Assembly (NCBI GenBank): GCA_019187105.1
Contig: JABAQM010000001.1
Coordinates: 1,736,001 to 1,800,000 of the forward strand
DNA: 64,000 bases
DNA from: Fimbriimonadaceae bacterium
GTDB lineage: Bacteria; Armatimonadota; Fimbriimonadia; Fimbriimonadales; Fimbriimonadaceae
Direction: 5' to 3'
Position 1 is the first letter of the stretch; every line of letters begins with the position of its first letter. A program made the position numbers and the translations under genes. Positions 25,532 to 33,482 of the stretch are shown piece by piece. The notes under the pieces are model-generated. The model searched no databases. It saw nothing but the letters and a program-made list of their open reading frames with translations, and had not been told where the DNA came from.

Positions 25532-25861
25532 ATGGCAAGTCCAATGCAAGAGGCGGCGGCTCAGTCTTGTCCTAGCTGGGTGCGGCTCGTCGAAGATTCG
25601 TTGCGAGAAGCATTTATTGGGTTGAGACCGTTGGTTGATCAGATGCCGACCGTGGTCTCACGCGTTCCGTTGGCAGATACCACGCCATCTACAGGCGTGT
25701 GGGAACCGACCATCGAAACGCAGTCGGCACCGAGCAAGTCGCATGACCGCGACTGTGGATTCCACTTCTTTTGGCCCGAAAGTCGATCCCAAGGGATCGT
25801 CTTCCACCACGGCTTGGGAACCCTGCCGTTTACCGCGAACAACTCGAAGGAGGCAGCTTAA
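25532..25861 (+). CDS. Hypothetical 109-residue protein at the head of the CheD cluster
   Basis: I do not recognise this protein. It starts MASPMQEAAAQSCPSWVRLVEDSLREAFIGLRPLVDQM, a plausible amphipathic helix, then becomes irregular with several Trp, Phe and His (CGFHFFWPES, GIVFHHGLGTLPF). No signal peptide or membrane helix. Its TAA overlaps the cheD ATG (TAATG), and the cheD Shine-Dalgarno lies within its last codons, which supports it as a real, coupled gene. Codon use is less biased than in the neighbours, so a non-coding leader for cheD is the alternative. The 140 bases upstream of it show no convincing promoter. Confidence 0.45.
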   Translation: MASPMQEAAAQSCPSWVRLVEDSLREAFIGLRPLVDQMPTVVSRVPLADTTPSTGVWEPTIETQSAPSKSHDRDCGFHFFWPESRSQGIVFHHGLGTLPFTANNSKEAA

Positions 25862-26409
25862 TGTCGCTCGTACCAGAGGTCGTCGGCATGGCCGAAATTA
25901 AAGTTTCTTCCAAGCCAACGCTTTATTCACGTGTTGGCCTGGGCAGCTGTATAGCGATTATCGCCTTTGATTCATCAACCTCGATAAGTGGGTTCGCCCA
26001 CGTGATGCTCCCGCAGTCCTTCAAGGACCGCCCCGTTGACCGCGCAGCAAAGTTCGTCGATACGGCTGTACCGGCCCTATTCGACGAGATGATTGCCCAC
26101 GGGGCCGAACGGTCAAAGATCTCGTTCGCGATTGTCGGAGGCGCGCAAATCTTTCAGTTCGGCAGGCACCAAGATTCGGGAAACCCAGCGCACGACCTTG
26201 GAGCGAGAAATGTCCAAAGTGCGTTCGACGTGTTTGCCCAACAAGGGATCACAAAGTTCGTCGGACAAGATACCGGCGGCACTCTCGGTCGAGTCGTCAC
26301 TTTTCATTCGGAATCTGGGGAGATTCGAGTGCGAACGCTCGCCAAGGGCGAGCGCATTCTCTGCAAGTTCGAGGTGGTTGAAGGAGAAGTCGAATGCCGG
26401 CAACGGTGA
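25861..26409 (+). CDS. cheD: Chemoreceptor glutamine deamidase CheD
   Basis: CheD deamidates glutamines in chemoreceptors and interacts with CheC-type phosphatases. 182 residues from the ATG at 25861, which has AAGGAGG seven bases upstream; the open frame extends further up but without similarity. The catalytic cysteine is in LGSCIAII, the histidine in SGFAHVMLP, and the third region in KISFAIVGGAQIFQF and DTGGTLGRVVTFHSESGEIRV. All active residues look intact. It overlaps the downstream HDOD gene by 16 bases. No receptors are nearby. Confidence 0.93.
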   Translation: MSLVPEVVGMAEIKVSSKPTLYSRVGLGSCIAIIAFDSSTSISGFAHVMLPQSFKDRPVDRAAKFVDTAVPALFDEMIAHGAERSKISFAIVGGAQIFQFGRHQDSGNPAHDLGARNVQSAFDVFAQQGITKFVGQDTGGTLGRVVTFHSESGEIRVRTLAKGERILCKFEVVEGEVECRQR

Positions 26410-27263
26410 TAACGATTGAAGATATCGTCCGAAAGACAACCGACTTGCCAAGCGTTCCGGCTGCGGCATTGAAGGTCATGCGGGAATCTGAGAGTCCAAA
26501 CGGTACGGCGGCAAATGTCGCATCGGGACTCTCGCAGGATCAGAGCCTGAGCGCCCGGGTGCTTCGGCTTGCCAACAGCCCGTACTACGGTCTCACCAAA
26601 CAGATTGTCAACCTGCAGGAGGCCGTCGTCGTTCTCGGCATGCGAAGCATCCGCAACCTGGCCATGGTTGCCGCCACCTATCCCTGGATGACCCGACCCT
26701 TGAAGGGCTACTGTCTGGGACCCAAGGAGATGTGGACGCACTCGTTCGGCGTCGCCGTAGGTTCGCAAATGGTGGCCCAGCAGGCGAAAATGGCCAACCA
26801 CGAGACCGTGTTCGTCGCGGGCCTGCTTCATGACCTTGGCAAGCTGGCGCTCAGCATCTGGCTTGAAGGCAAGCTTGCGGCGATGATCAATCTTGCCGGT
26901 AGGGATGGGCTGACCTTCGATCAGGCGGAGCAGCGCGTCCTTGGCTTTGACCACACCGAGGTCGGCGCCCATCTCGGCAACGCCTGGAATCTGCCGGACG
27001 TGCTGGTCACCGCCATTCGTTACCACCACCAGCCCAACGCTTGTACTCCCCACGACCCCGTAACGGATTGCGTCCACGTGGGCGACTACCTAACCATGAC
27101 GCTGGGGTTTGGTATCGGTGGCGACGGACTCCACTACGCCTTTTACACGGATGCTCTAGACCGCCTTGGATTGACGCTGGATGATCTGGACCGGATCAGT
27201 GACGATTTCGTCTCAAACTACGAGGCCTACGAAGCCTTCTTCCAGGAACTTGCTGCCGCGTGA
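26394..27263 (+). CDS. HDOD domain-containing signalling protein
   Basis: 289 residues consisting essentially of one HDOD domain: LPSVPAAALKVMRES, QDQSLSARVLRLANSPYYGLTKQIVNLQEAVVVLGMRSIRNLAM, then TVFVAGLLHDLGKLAL and RVLGFDHTEVGAHLGNAWNLPDVLVTAIRYHHQP. HDOD proteins are related to HD phosphohydrolases but usually lack full catalysis; they act as scaffolds in chemotaxis, motility or c-di-GMP signalling. It overlaps cheD by 16 bases and the CheB-like gene by four (GTGA), so all are in one operon. Confidence 0.9.
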   Translation: MPATVITIEDIVRKTTDLPSVPAAALKVMRESESPNGTAANVASGLSQDQSLSARVLRLANSPYYGLTKQIVNLQEAVVVLGMRSIRNLAMVAATYPWMTRPLKGYCLGPKEMWTHSFGVAVGSQMVAQQAKMANHETVFVAGLLHDLGKLALSIWLEGKLAAMINLAGRDGLTFDQAEQRVLGFDHTEVGAHLGNAWNLPDVLVTAIRYHHQPNACTPHDPVTDCVHVGDYLTMTLGFGIGGDGLHYAFYTDALDRLGLTLDDLDRISDDFVSNYEAYEAFFQELAAA

Positions 27264-28285
27264 GGATTCGCGTCCTGATCGCCGACCCGTCGCCGTTCTG
27301 CCGGCGGTTGATGTCGGATTGGGTCAGGGCGGATGCTGAGCTTGAATGCGTAGCCGCTACCGCAACACCAGTCGAAACGATCGCCGCTACCGCCGAGCTC
27401 CAGCCTGACGTACTTTGTCTCGATATTGCCGCATGGGGTGAACAGGGCCTCCACTGCCTCAGCGAGATCATGCTGCGGAATCCCGTCAAAATACTCGTGT
27501 TGACGTCGCCGACTGCAGACGGCTCGACGATCGCGTTTGAATCGCTGTCGGCAGGTGCAATCGATTTCCTGGCCAAACCCTACGCCTCTCCGAGCCTGCG
27601 GATGGTGGCTTCCCGTTCGAGGTTCTTGGAGAAGGTGCGGCTGGTTGCCAATGCGCCGCTACCCGGCGATCGTCGGCTCGCCCTGCCGGAAGCCCGTCCC
27701 TTTGGGGCGGTCGAGCGCGTTGTCGCCATCATCGGCACCGCCGGCGGTCCAAAGTCTCTGCAGGCCGTGTTCTCGCCGTGGCCGGCAACCGACTCGGCTA
27801 CGGTCTTCGTCCTCCAATCGTTACCGACGGGCTACGGCCCAGCATTGGCTAGCCGACTGAACGGTGTCGGCGCCCTTCCCGTCGCTGAGGCCGTCGACGG
27901 TGGTGCCGTGAATCCCGGCCGTGCAATACTCGTACCGACGGGCTGTAACTTCGAGCTTTTGCCCACCCGGCACCTTCGACTGCAACCCTCGATCCGCGTT
28001 ACCGATCCGAGTGCCGACAGTTTCCTTGAGCATCTGGCGAAAGCGTATGGGTCGGAACTCGTCGCCATCTTCGTCAGTGGCGTGGGAAGCGATGGCCTTG
28101 CTGGCGCTGACAAGGTCCGGAAACAAGGTGGCGCCGTTCTTGTCGAATCGGAGGCAACGACGACGGTTCCCGATACGATCCGGCGTCTGAAGGCCGCAGG
28201 ACTGGTGGATGGCGAAGCCGAAGCGGCACTCCTGCCGGCAGCATCTGCCGCGTTTGTGCCGACAACTAAGAAGAGGGCCGGATAA
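27260..28285 (+). CDS. Degenerate CheB-like protein (receiver plus methylesterase-like domain)
   Basis: Starts with GTG overlapping the HDOD stop. Residues 1-120 form a receiver: the phosphoacceptor aspartate is present (PDVLCLDIAAW), as is the lysine (FLAKPYA), but the acidic pair near the N-terminus is reduced to IADPSP. Residues about 150-330 form the CheB C-terminal domain. Compared with the catalytic Ser-His-Asp triad, the serine motif GASTGG becomes GTAGG (Thr160), the QHMP histidine becomes serine (QSLP, Ser187), and only the aspartate is kept (GVGSDG, Asp278). Methylesterase activity is therefore doubtful. It may instead bind CheD or receptors. Confidence 0.85.
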   Translation: MRIRVLIADPSPFCRRLMSDWVRADAELECVAATATPVETIAATAELQPDVLCLDIAAWGEQGLHCLSEIMLRNPVKILVLTSPTADGSTIAFESLSAGAIDFLAKPYASPSLRMVASRSRFLEKVRLVANAPLPGDRRLALPEARPFGAVERVVAIIGTAGGPKSLQAVFSPWPATDSATVFVLQSLPTGYGPALASRLNGVGALPVAEAVDGGAVNPGRAILVPTGCNFELLPTRHLRLQPSIRVTDPSADSFLEHLAKAYGSELVAIFVSGVGSDGLAGADKVRKQGGAVLVESEATTTVPDTIRRLKAAGLVDGEAEAALLPAASAAFVPTTKKRAG

Positions 28286-28671
28286 TGGAGCAAAGAACGC
28301 CGATCACGGTACAAATAGCAACCCTGACGTTTGCCGACGGGCACCGACTCTCGCAGATCATCTCGGCCGCCGGCTACCAAATTGTGGGAACCTCTTCGAG
28401 CCTTAAGGAGGCGATCGCCATCCAAATTGAGCATCGCCCGACGGTTGCCATTATCGACGCGTCCCTGTCGACGACCCCGGGGGTCGATGTTATCCAGGCC
28501 CTGAGACAAGTCGATCCCGACTGTTGGATCGTCGTCTCCCTTGCTCCCATGCAGCTCCACTTCCAAACTCCGGCGATCGTGGCTGGCGCTAACGAACTGC
28601 TTTACCGACCCTATACCGCCGCCAAAGTCGTCCGGGCGATCCAGGGTTCGGACCAACCGCGAGCCGCCTAG
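28285..28671 (+). CDS. Degenerate receiver-domain protein
   Basis: 128 residues with the receiver fold pattern: ITVQIATLTFADGHRLSQIISAAGYQIVGTSSSLKEAIAIQIEHRPTVAIIDASLSTTPGVDVIQALRQVDPDCWIVVSLAPM. The aspartate of AIIDASLS is at the phosphoacceptor position. The N-terminal acidic pair is missing, and the conserved lysine is arginine (LLYRPYT). It probably is not controlled by normal phosphorylation. The ATG overlaps the TAA of the CheB-like gene by one base. Its stop shares CTAG with the convergent oxidoreductase gene. Confidence 0.8.
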   Translation: MEQRTPITVQIATLTFADGHRLSQIISAAGYQIVGTSSSLKEAIAIQIEHRPTVAIIDASLSTTPGVDVIQALRQVDPDCWIVVSLAPMQLHFQTPAIVAGANELLYRPYTAAKVVRAIQGSDQPRAA

Positions 28672-29651
28672 GACGACACTGCTACCGAGTCGCCGTTCTT
28701 CGCCGCCGAACGCCAGGCAGCCTCGGTCAGTTCGATCACGCGGAGACCACACTCGAAGGGAGCTTCGACCTCGGCCCGGCCCAGGATCGCATCGATGAAA
28801 TTCACGTCGGGCGAGCTTCCACCGGTCAGGTGGTCGCATGTCATCCGATTGCCATTGGCGTCCGTCCACGAGAGCTTTCCGCTGCGGAGATAGAAAGCGC
28901 CGCGTTCGCACCACACCGTGATGTCTTCATACCAGTGCGGGGCGTCTCCGGCAATCGAGATCGATCCGAGCGCGCCACCGTCGAACTGGATCGATAGGCT
29001 GGAGTCGATGTCCACCGGGGTTCCTCGGTTGTCGATGTAGGCGCTGACGCGCTCGGCCCGCAAACCCGTCATCCACAGCAGTACGTCCAGCATATGGCTC
29101 CCGCTGTCGTTCAGCTGGCCACCGCCAGAGAGCTCCAGAACCTGCCGCCACGTGCCGGCCGTCGCCCGCTTCCACTCTTGCCCCAGCAGCGCCTGCACGA
29201 ACGTCGGCTTTCCAACCGCCCCCGAAGCGATCGTCTCCCGCATGAAGCGGTACTCAGGCTGGAAATGGCGCTGATAGGACACCATGCCGACTTTGCCGCT
29301 ACGGTCCCGCGCGGCAATGACCTCGTGGGCGTCGGCGACGGTTGTGACCAGCGGCTTTTCGCAAAGGACGTGCACGCCTGAGCTGAGCGCATCCAAGATC
29401 TGACGCTTGTGCTGAGTGTGGGGTGTAGCAATCGCTACAGCATCGATTTTGCCTGCCGCCAAGGCCTTCTCGTGCCCGTCAAAGACGTCCACGCCGGCCA
29501 GTTGCGGATACCGCTCCAGCGTCAAGTCGATCATCTCTTGGGCCGGATCGACCAACGCCACAACCTCCACACCGGGAATCGCCATCAGATTTCCCATCCG
29601 ATACCGCTGGAAACCGCCGCAACCGATCAAACCCACGCGCACTCGAGACAT
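28668..29651 (-). CDS. Gfo/Idh/MocA family oxidoreductase
   Basis: NAD(P)-dependent dehydrogenase of sugars, inositols or related compounds; cytoplasmic. The ATG at 29651 is chosen so that the protein starts MSRVRVGLIGCGGFQRYRM with the Rossmann loop near the N-terminus (327 residues). Other motifs are VDPAQEMIDL, IATPHTQHKRQILDALSSGVHVLCEKPL with the catalytic lysine of CEKP, and GGGQLNDSGSHMLDVLLWM with the conserved HxxD. The substrate cannot be named. Divergent from the methyltransferase gene downstream on the other strand. Confidence 0.92.
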   Translation of the reverse strand: MSRVRVGLIGCGGFQRYRMGNLMAIPGVEVVALVDPAQEMIDLTLERYPQLAGVDVFDGHEKALAAGKIDAVAIATPHTQHKRQILDALSSGVHVLCEKPLVTTVADAHEVIAARDRSGKVGMVSYQRHFQPEYRFMRETIASGAVGKPTFVQALLGQEWKRATAGTWRQVLELSGGGQLNDSGSHMLDVLLWMTGLRAERVSAYIDNRGTPVDIDSSLSIQFDGGALGSISIAGDAPHWYEDITVWCERGAFYLRSGKLSWTDANGNRMTCDHLTGGSSPDVNFIDAILGRAEVEAPFECGLRVIELTEAAWRSAAKNGDSVAVSS

Positions 29652-29707
29652 CCGCGCAGGTTTACCCGCCAATCAGCCGAAAATGAGGTCGTAAAGGGGT
29701 CGACTGG

Positions 29708-29713
29708 TATAAC
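29708..29713 (+). promoter_or_regulatory. -10 box next to the methyltransferase/MTHFR start
   Basis: TATAAC lies one base before ATG 29715 and seven bases before GTG 29721. If it is the -10, the GTG would be at +1 and be the real, leaderless start. Confidence 0.35.
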
Positions 29714-29714
29714 G

Positions 29715-31535
29715 ATGGGAGTGAAGCTTGCGGAGGCGCTCAAGCGCCCGTTTCTCCTGGGCGATGGGGCTAACGGCACCTGGCTGTCAGACCAAGGATT
29801 CAAAACCCAGCCCTACGAGCTTGCCAACCTGCATGCCCCTGAGCTGGTCATCGCCGCCCACCAGGCCTATATCGATTCCGGCAGCGATTTCGTCGAGACC
29901 AATACGTTTTCTGCCAACGAGATCAAAATGCCGGGCGCGTCCCACTTGCTCCATGATCTCACCCTCGCCGGCGCCCATCTCGCCAGGAAGGCGGCGGGAC
30001 CGGAAAAGCTCGTGCTGGGATGCATCGGTCCGATGGGCAAGCCAATCGAGCCGATCGGCAGCATCACGCGACAACAGGTTTTCGATGCGGTCCGAAACCA
30101 GGCGATCGCCTTAGCCGAATCCAACGAAGTCGACGGCTTCATTCTCGAGACGTTCATTCACCTCGATGAGCTCGCCATCGCGGTCGAGGCCGTCAAGAGC
30201 GTTTCCGATCTGCCAATCATCGCCTGCAAGGCCTTCATCGAAGATGGCGAAGCCTTGGCCGAGGGCCTCCCTGGCCGATGCGCCACCGAAATGGCCAGTC
30301 TGGGGGTGGCAGCCCTCGGCGCCAACTGCGTCGTTGGGCCGCAGCGGATGGTCGATATCGTTCGCCAGCTCTCGGAGCACACCGATCTGCCTGTGCTCGC
30401 CCAGCCAACCCCTGGCTTGCCGCAGCTCGTCAAGGGTGAGATTGTTTACGACATCCAGCCGGAGTACTTCGCCAAGGCCTGTATGAGGCTGGTGGAAGAA
30501 GGGGCCCACATCATTGGCGGCTGCTGCGGCACGACCCCGGAGCATATTGCGCGAATGCGCGCGCTCTTGGATGCGGGAGCTTATCGACCACAGGCACGTA
30601 CGTCCGTCGAGCGCCGCGTCAAGGAGCAAAAGCCGCTCGCCGAAACCGAGCCCACCGAACTGGCGATGAAGCTGAAAAACGGCAAGTTCATCATCACCGT
30701 CGAAATGGACTTGCCCAGGGGCCTGAACGTCGACAAGATTCTTCGCGGCTCAAAATCCCTGAAGGTGCATGGCGCAGACCTTGTCGACATCTCCGATGGT
30801 GCCCGCGCCCGGCTTCGCATGAACCCGATGTCGGTCGCCACCCTGATTCAAGACAAGGTCGGGATGGAAGTCATGATGCACTTCTCGTGTCGTGACCGAA
30901 ACTTGCTGGCCATCCAGGCCGACCTTTTGGGGGCGCATGCGCTCGGTGTCCGCAACATCCTCGCGATCACAGGAGATCCCGCCAATATTGGCGACTACCC
31001 CAGTGCAACCAGCGTGTTCGACATCGATGCGATCGGCCTCGTCAGAATTCTGAGCCGGTTCAATGAAGGGATCGATCTCGCCGGCTACAGCATCGGCGTG
31101 AAATGCGGTTTCGTGATCGGGGTTGCCTTTGATCCGATTGCTCGAGATTTGGAATCGGAACTCGATCGGTTGAAGCGAAAGGCCGACGCCGGAGCCCACG
31201 TGGTGTATACGCAGCCCCTGTTCGAACGCCAAGCCGCCGATGTCGCCGCCGAAGCGTGCCGGCAGGTTGGTTTGCCCTTATTCGTGGGTATCCTGCCCCT
31301 TCGCAACGCCCGCCATTGCGAGTTCATGCATAACGAAGTGCCCGGAATCGTCATTCCTGACTGGCTTCGCAAGGCCATGGCCGATGCGCCCGACGACGAC
31401 AATGCCCGTGAAGTCGGCATCTGTGAGGCCCAGAAGCTAAGCACTCATATTCGGACCCAGTCGCAGGGCCTTTATCTGATGCCGCCCTTTGGTAGCCATC
31501 AAATTGCGGAGCGCGTTATGGAGGCGGTCCTCTAA
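29715..31535 (+). CDS. Bifunctional homocysteine S-methyltransferase/methylenetetrahydrofolate reductase
   Basis: About 606 residues, like Bacillus YitJ. The N-terminal half is a zinc-dependent homocysteine methyltransferase: LLGDGANGTWL, the first zinc cysteine in GANCVVG, and the pair in IIGGCCGTTPEH. The C-terminal half is an MTHFR domain: FIITVEMDLPRGLNVDKIL, NILAITGDPANIGDYP, CGFVIGVAFDP, KADAGAHVVYTQPLF, LPLFVGILPL. Together they would link the folate pool to methionine. The frame is open 300 bases upstream of ATG 29715 but overlaps the divergent gene; GTG 29721 is another start. It is followed three bases later by the phosphoesterase gene. Confidence 0.94.
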   Translation: MGVKLAEALKRPFLLGDGANGTWLSDQGFKTQPYELANLHAPELVIAAHQAYIDSGSDFVETNTFSANEIKMPGASHLLHDLTLAGAHLARKAAGPEKLVLGCIGPMGKPIEPIGSITRQQVFDAVRNQAIALAESNEVDGFILETFIHLDELAIAVEAVKSVSDLPIIACKAFIEDGEALAEGLPGRCATEMASLGVAALGANCVVGPQRMVDIVRQLSEHTDLPVLAQPTPGLPQLVKGEIVYDIQPEYFAKACMRLVEEGAHIIGGCCGTTPEHIARMRALLDAGAYRPQARTSVERRVKEQKPLAETEPTELAMKLKNGKFIITVEMDLPRGLNVDKILRGSKSLKVHGADLVDISDGARARLRMNPMSVATLIQDKVGMEVMMHFSCRDRNLLAIQADLLGAHALGVRNILAITGDPANIGDYPSATSVFDIDAIGLVRILSRFNEGIDLAGYSIGVKCGFVIGVAFDPIARDLESELDRLKRKADAGAHVVYTQPLFERQAADVAAEACRQVGLPLFVGILPLRNARHCEFMHNEVPGIVIPDWLRKAMADAPDDDNAREVGICEAQKLSTHIRTQSQGLYLMPPFGSHQIAERVMEAVL

Positions 31536-31537
31536 GC

Positions 31538-32365
31538 GTGAAACCGGCAGCCGTCGCCGCCGCCGCGGTGGGGGCGGGACTCGGCCTGCTGCTCTATGGC
31601 TCTCTCGTCGAGTGGCATCGACTCACGCTGACCAAGCGGATTCTTACGTTGCCCCGATGGCCGGAGCCGCTCAATGGGTTCAGGATCGCCATCCTTTCCG
31701 ACTTCCATTTGAGGGATCGATATACCGTCGACTTAACGCGCCGGGCGGTCGAAATGGCGATGGACGCTGATCCGGACGTCATCGCCATGCCCGGGGACTT
31801 CGTTGGCTATTGGAAAGCCGATTCCGATGCCTTGCTGTGGTCGGCGATGAGCGAGTTGCGTTCCTACCGCGGAAGAGTGGTCGCCGTACCCGGCAACCAT
31901 GATTACTGGGCTGGAACTCCCGAACGTCTCGAACCCGTCTTTGCCGACCTCGGCATTACCCTCCTTCGCAACGAGAATGTCAGCATCGAAGGCGTGCGAT
32001 GGATCGGTATCGACAGCTTCAACCAGAAGTTCGCCGATCCTGACAAAGCATTTTCTGGAGCTGGAGACCCGCTTGAGGCGAAGATCGTGCTTTGGCACGA
32101 GCCCGACGTCGTCGATCAACTGCCCGAGCCGGCTGCCCTCATGCTCTCGGGCCATACCCACGGTGGCCAATTCGTCACACCTTGGGGTTGGCCGCCGATC
32201 CGAACCAGGAATGGCGAAAAGTATCTGCGCGGCTTCTTTGAGGAAGCTGAAACGCCCCTCTTCGTCACCTCGGGCATTGGCACCACGGGTCCTCCATCAC
32301 GATGGAACTGTCCGCCGGAAGTGGCAGTCTTGACCTTGTTCAGCTCCTCCGTTCTTGCCGCCTAA
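31538..32365 (+). CDS. Metallophosphoesterase (YkuE-like), membrane anchored
   Basis: 275 residues from GTG, two bases after the previous stop. An N-terminal hydrophobic segment (AAVAAAAVGAGLGLLLYGSLV) anchors or exports the enzyme. The metal-binding motifs of calcineurin-type phosphoesterases are all present: ILSDFHLRD, MPGDFVGYW, VPGNHDYW, LWHEPD, and LSGHTHGGQ. YkuE-type proteins of this layout are Tat-exported or membrane-bound phosphodiesterases; the substrate is unknown. Likely co-transcribed with the methyltransferase gene, without obvious functional link. Confidence 0.9.
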   Translation: MKPAAVAAAAVGAGLGLLLYGSLVEWHRLTLTKRILTLPRWPEPLNGFRIAILSDFHLRDRYTVDLTRRAVEMAMDADPDVIAMPGDFVGYWKADSDALLWSAMSELRSYRGRVVAVPGNHDYWAGTPERLEPVFADLGITLLRNENVSIEGVRWIGIDSFNQKFADPDKAFSGAGDPLEAKIVLWHEPDVVDQLPEPAALMLSGHTHGGQFVTPWGWPPIRTRNGEKYLRGFFEEAETPLFVTSGIGTTGPPSRWNCPPEVAVLTLFSSSVLAA

Positions 32366-32406
32366 AGCAAAAGTCCCGATCTTCGGCAAGGGGCGCGATC
32401 TGTCGC

Positions 32407-32412
32407 TATAAT
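32407..32412 (+). promoter_or_regulatory. -10 box for the metalloprotease lipoprotein gene
   Basis: A consensus TATAAT about 35 bases before the ATG. The -35 region is only TTCGGC-like with a long spacer. AGAGG precedes the start. Confidence 0.45.
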
Positions 32413-32447
32413 GCCAAACGTCCGATAAGGATAGAGAGGCGTATAGG

Positions 32448-33329
32448 ATGAAGCGTGGATTTGCATACTCTGCCGCATGGCTGACTGGATTGACCGGTTT
32501 GGCCATGGGCCTGATTCTGATGAGCGGCTGCGGCGGCTCCGGTTCCATTTTCGACGGACTGACCACCAGCACGACCGGTACCGGCGGCACCAATACCGGG
32601 GGAACGAACACGGGTGGAACGAACACCGGAGGCACCAACACCGGAGGGACGAATACCGGAGGTACGACCGGCGGCACGAATGCCGGAGCGGCCTGTACGA
32701 CCGATACCTATCAGCCGAATTACGCCCAGAACATGGCCGACATCGACGGCAAGACGTTCCGGCTACTTTACTGGCCCAAGTTCCCGATCAAGATCGTGTT
32801 TGAAAAGGACGCCAACTGGTCGCAGGAGCGAGAGGACGCGGTTCGGGCGGGATTCCAGCGATGGGTCGACAAGACGGTTGCAGCAGCCAATGGGCAACCG
32901 GCCGTCGAGTTCGTGGACGGCACGAGTACCGCCCAAGGCGAATACGGCATCAAAGTCAAGTTCGTGACTCAGGCGTCGCTCGGTGGCAACACCCTCGGCA
33001 TCACCACGACGTTCTTCTTCAACAACCGGGAAATTGATCACGCCGACATGGACATCGGCATTACCGCACCGGGCGGAAAGGTGAATTCGGCCGATGACCT
33101 AAAGGCGATCGCAGGCCACGAGATGGGCCACGCGCTCGGCATCAGCGGACACAGTCCGACCGACACCGATCAGATGTACTTCGCGTACAACGGTACGAAC
33201 CAAACCGAAGTGACCACCAACGACGTGAACACGTTGTTCACCAGCTATTGCGGCACCTTCAGCCGGAGCCGCCTGGCTGACCGTCCGAACGGCCCGTTGA
33301 ACAAGATCACGATCGCCTGCGGCGACTGA
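32448..33329 (+). CDS. Matrixin-like zinc metalloprotease lipoprotein
   Basis: 293 residues. A lipoprotein signal (LMGLILMSGC-like, with cleavage before the cysteine of MSGCGG) is followed by a Thr/Asn/Gly spacer of five TNTGG repeats and then a metzincin domain. The protein starts the domain with FPIKIVFEKDANWSQEREDAVRAGFQRWVD. The zinc motif is HEMGHALGISGHS at about residues 224-236 (HExxHxxGxxxH), so all three histidines and the glutamate are present. Length, order and the ALGISGHS run fit matrixins. The substrate is unknown; the repeat could hold the domain away from the membrane. A strong terminator follows. Confidence 0.9.
   Translation: MKRGFAYSAAWLTGLTGLAMGLILMSGCGGSGSIFDGLTTSTTGTGGTNTGGTNTGGTNTGGTNTGGTNTGGTTGGTNAGAACTTDTYQPNYAQNMADIDGKTFRLLYWPKFPIKIVFEKDANWSQEREDAVRAGFQRWVDKTVAAANGQPAVEFVDGTSTAQGEYGIKVKFVTQASLGGNTLGITTTFFFNNREIDHADMDIGITAPGGKVNSADDLKAIAGHEMGHALGISGHSPTDTDQMYFAYNGTNQTEVTTNDVNTLFTSYCGTFSRSRLADRPNGPLNKITIACGD
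32589..32663 (+). repeat. Five tandem 15-bp repeats encoding TNTGG
   Basis: Five in-frame copies of a 15-base unit of type ACSAAYACSGGNGGN, each encoding Thr-Asn-Thr-Gly-Gly. Copies differ mainly at synonymous positions, so they are not very recent. Changes in copy number would keep the frame and lengthen or shorten the spacer. Confidence 0.85.
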
Positions 33330-33352
33330 CATTCACCCGACTTACCTCCCAA

Positions 33353-33379
33353 CCCCGCCAGGCAATTGGCGGGGTTTTT
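33353..33379 (+). terminator. Intrinsic terminator after the metalloprotease gene
   Basis: Perfect 8-bp stem, CCCCGCCA and TGGCGGGG, loop GGCAAT, followed by five T residues. Confidence 0.9.
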
Positions 33380-33482
33380 GCTGCCCCGGCAACCGCAGTA
33401 AGGGTCCCTGTTTTTCGTGCCGCCGACCGTATTTGCGGGCGTAGCCTGGCGACCCTGCGTGTCAGGCGATCGCCTGCCCCGA

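Noticed and set aside
33463-33476. The 14-base palindrome CAGGCGATCGCCTG, containing the HIP1-like GCGATCGC
   Set aside because: It occurs once here between selD and a terminator; only chance copies of the inner octamer elsewhere (for example near 7248). No evidence for a genome-wide repeat.
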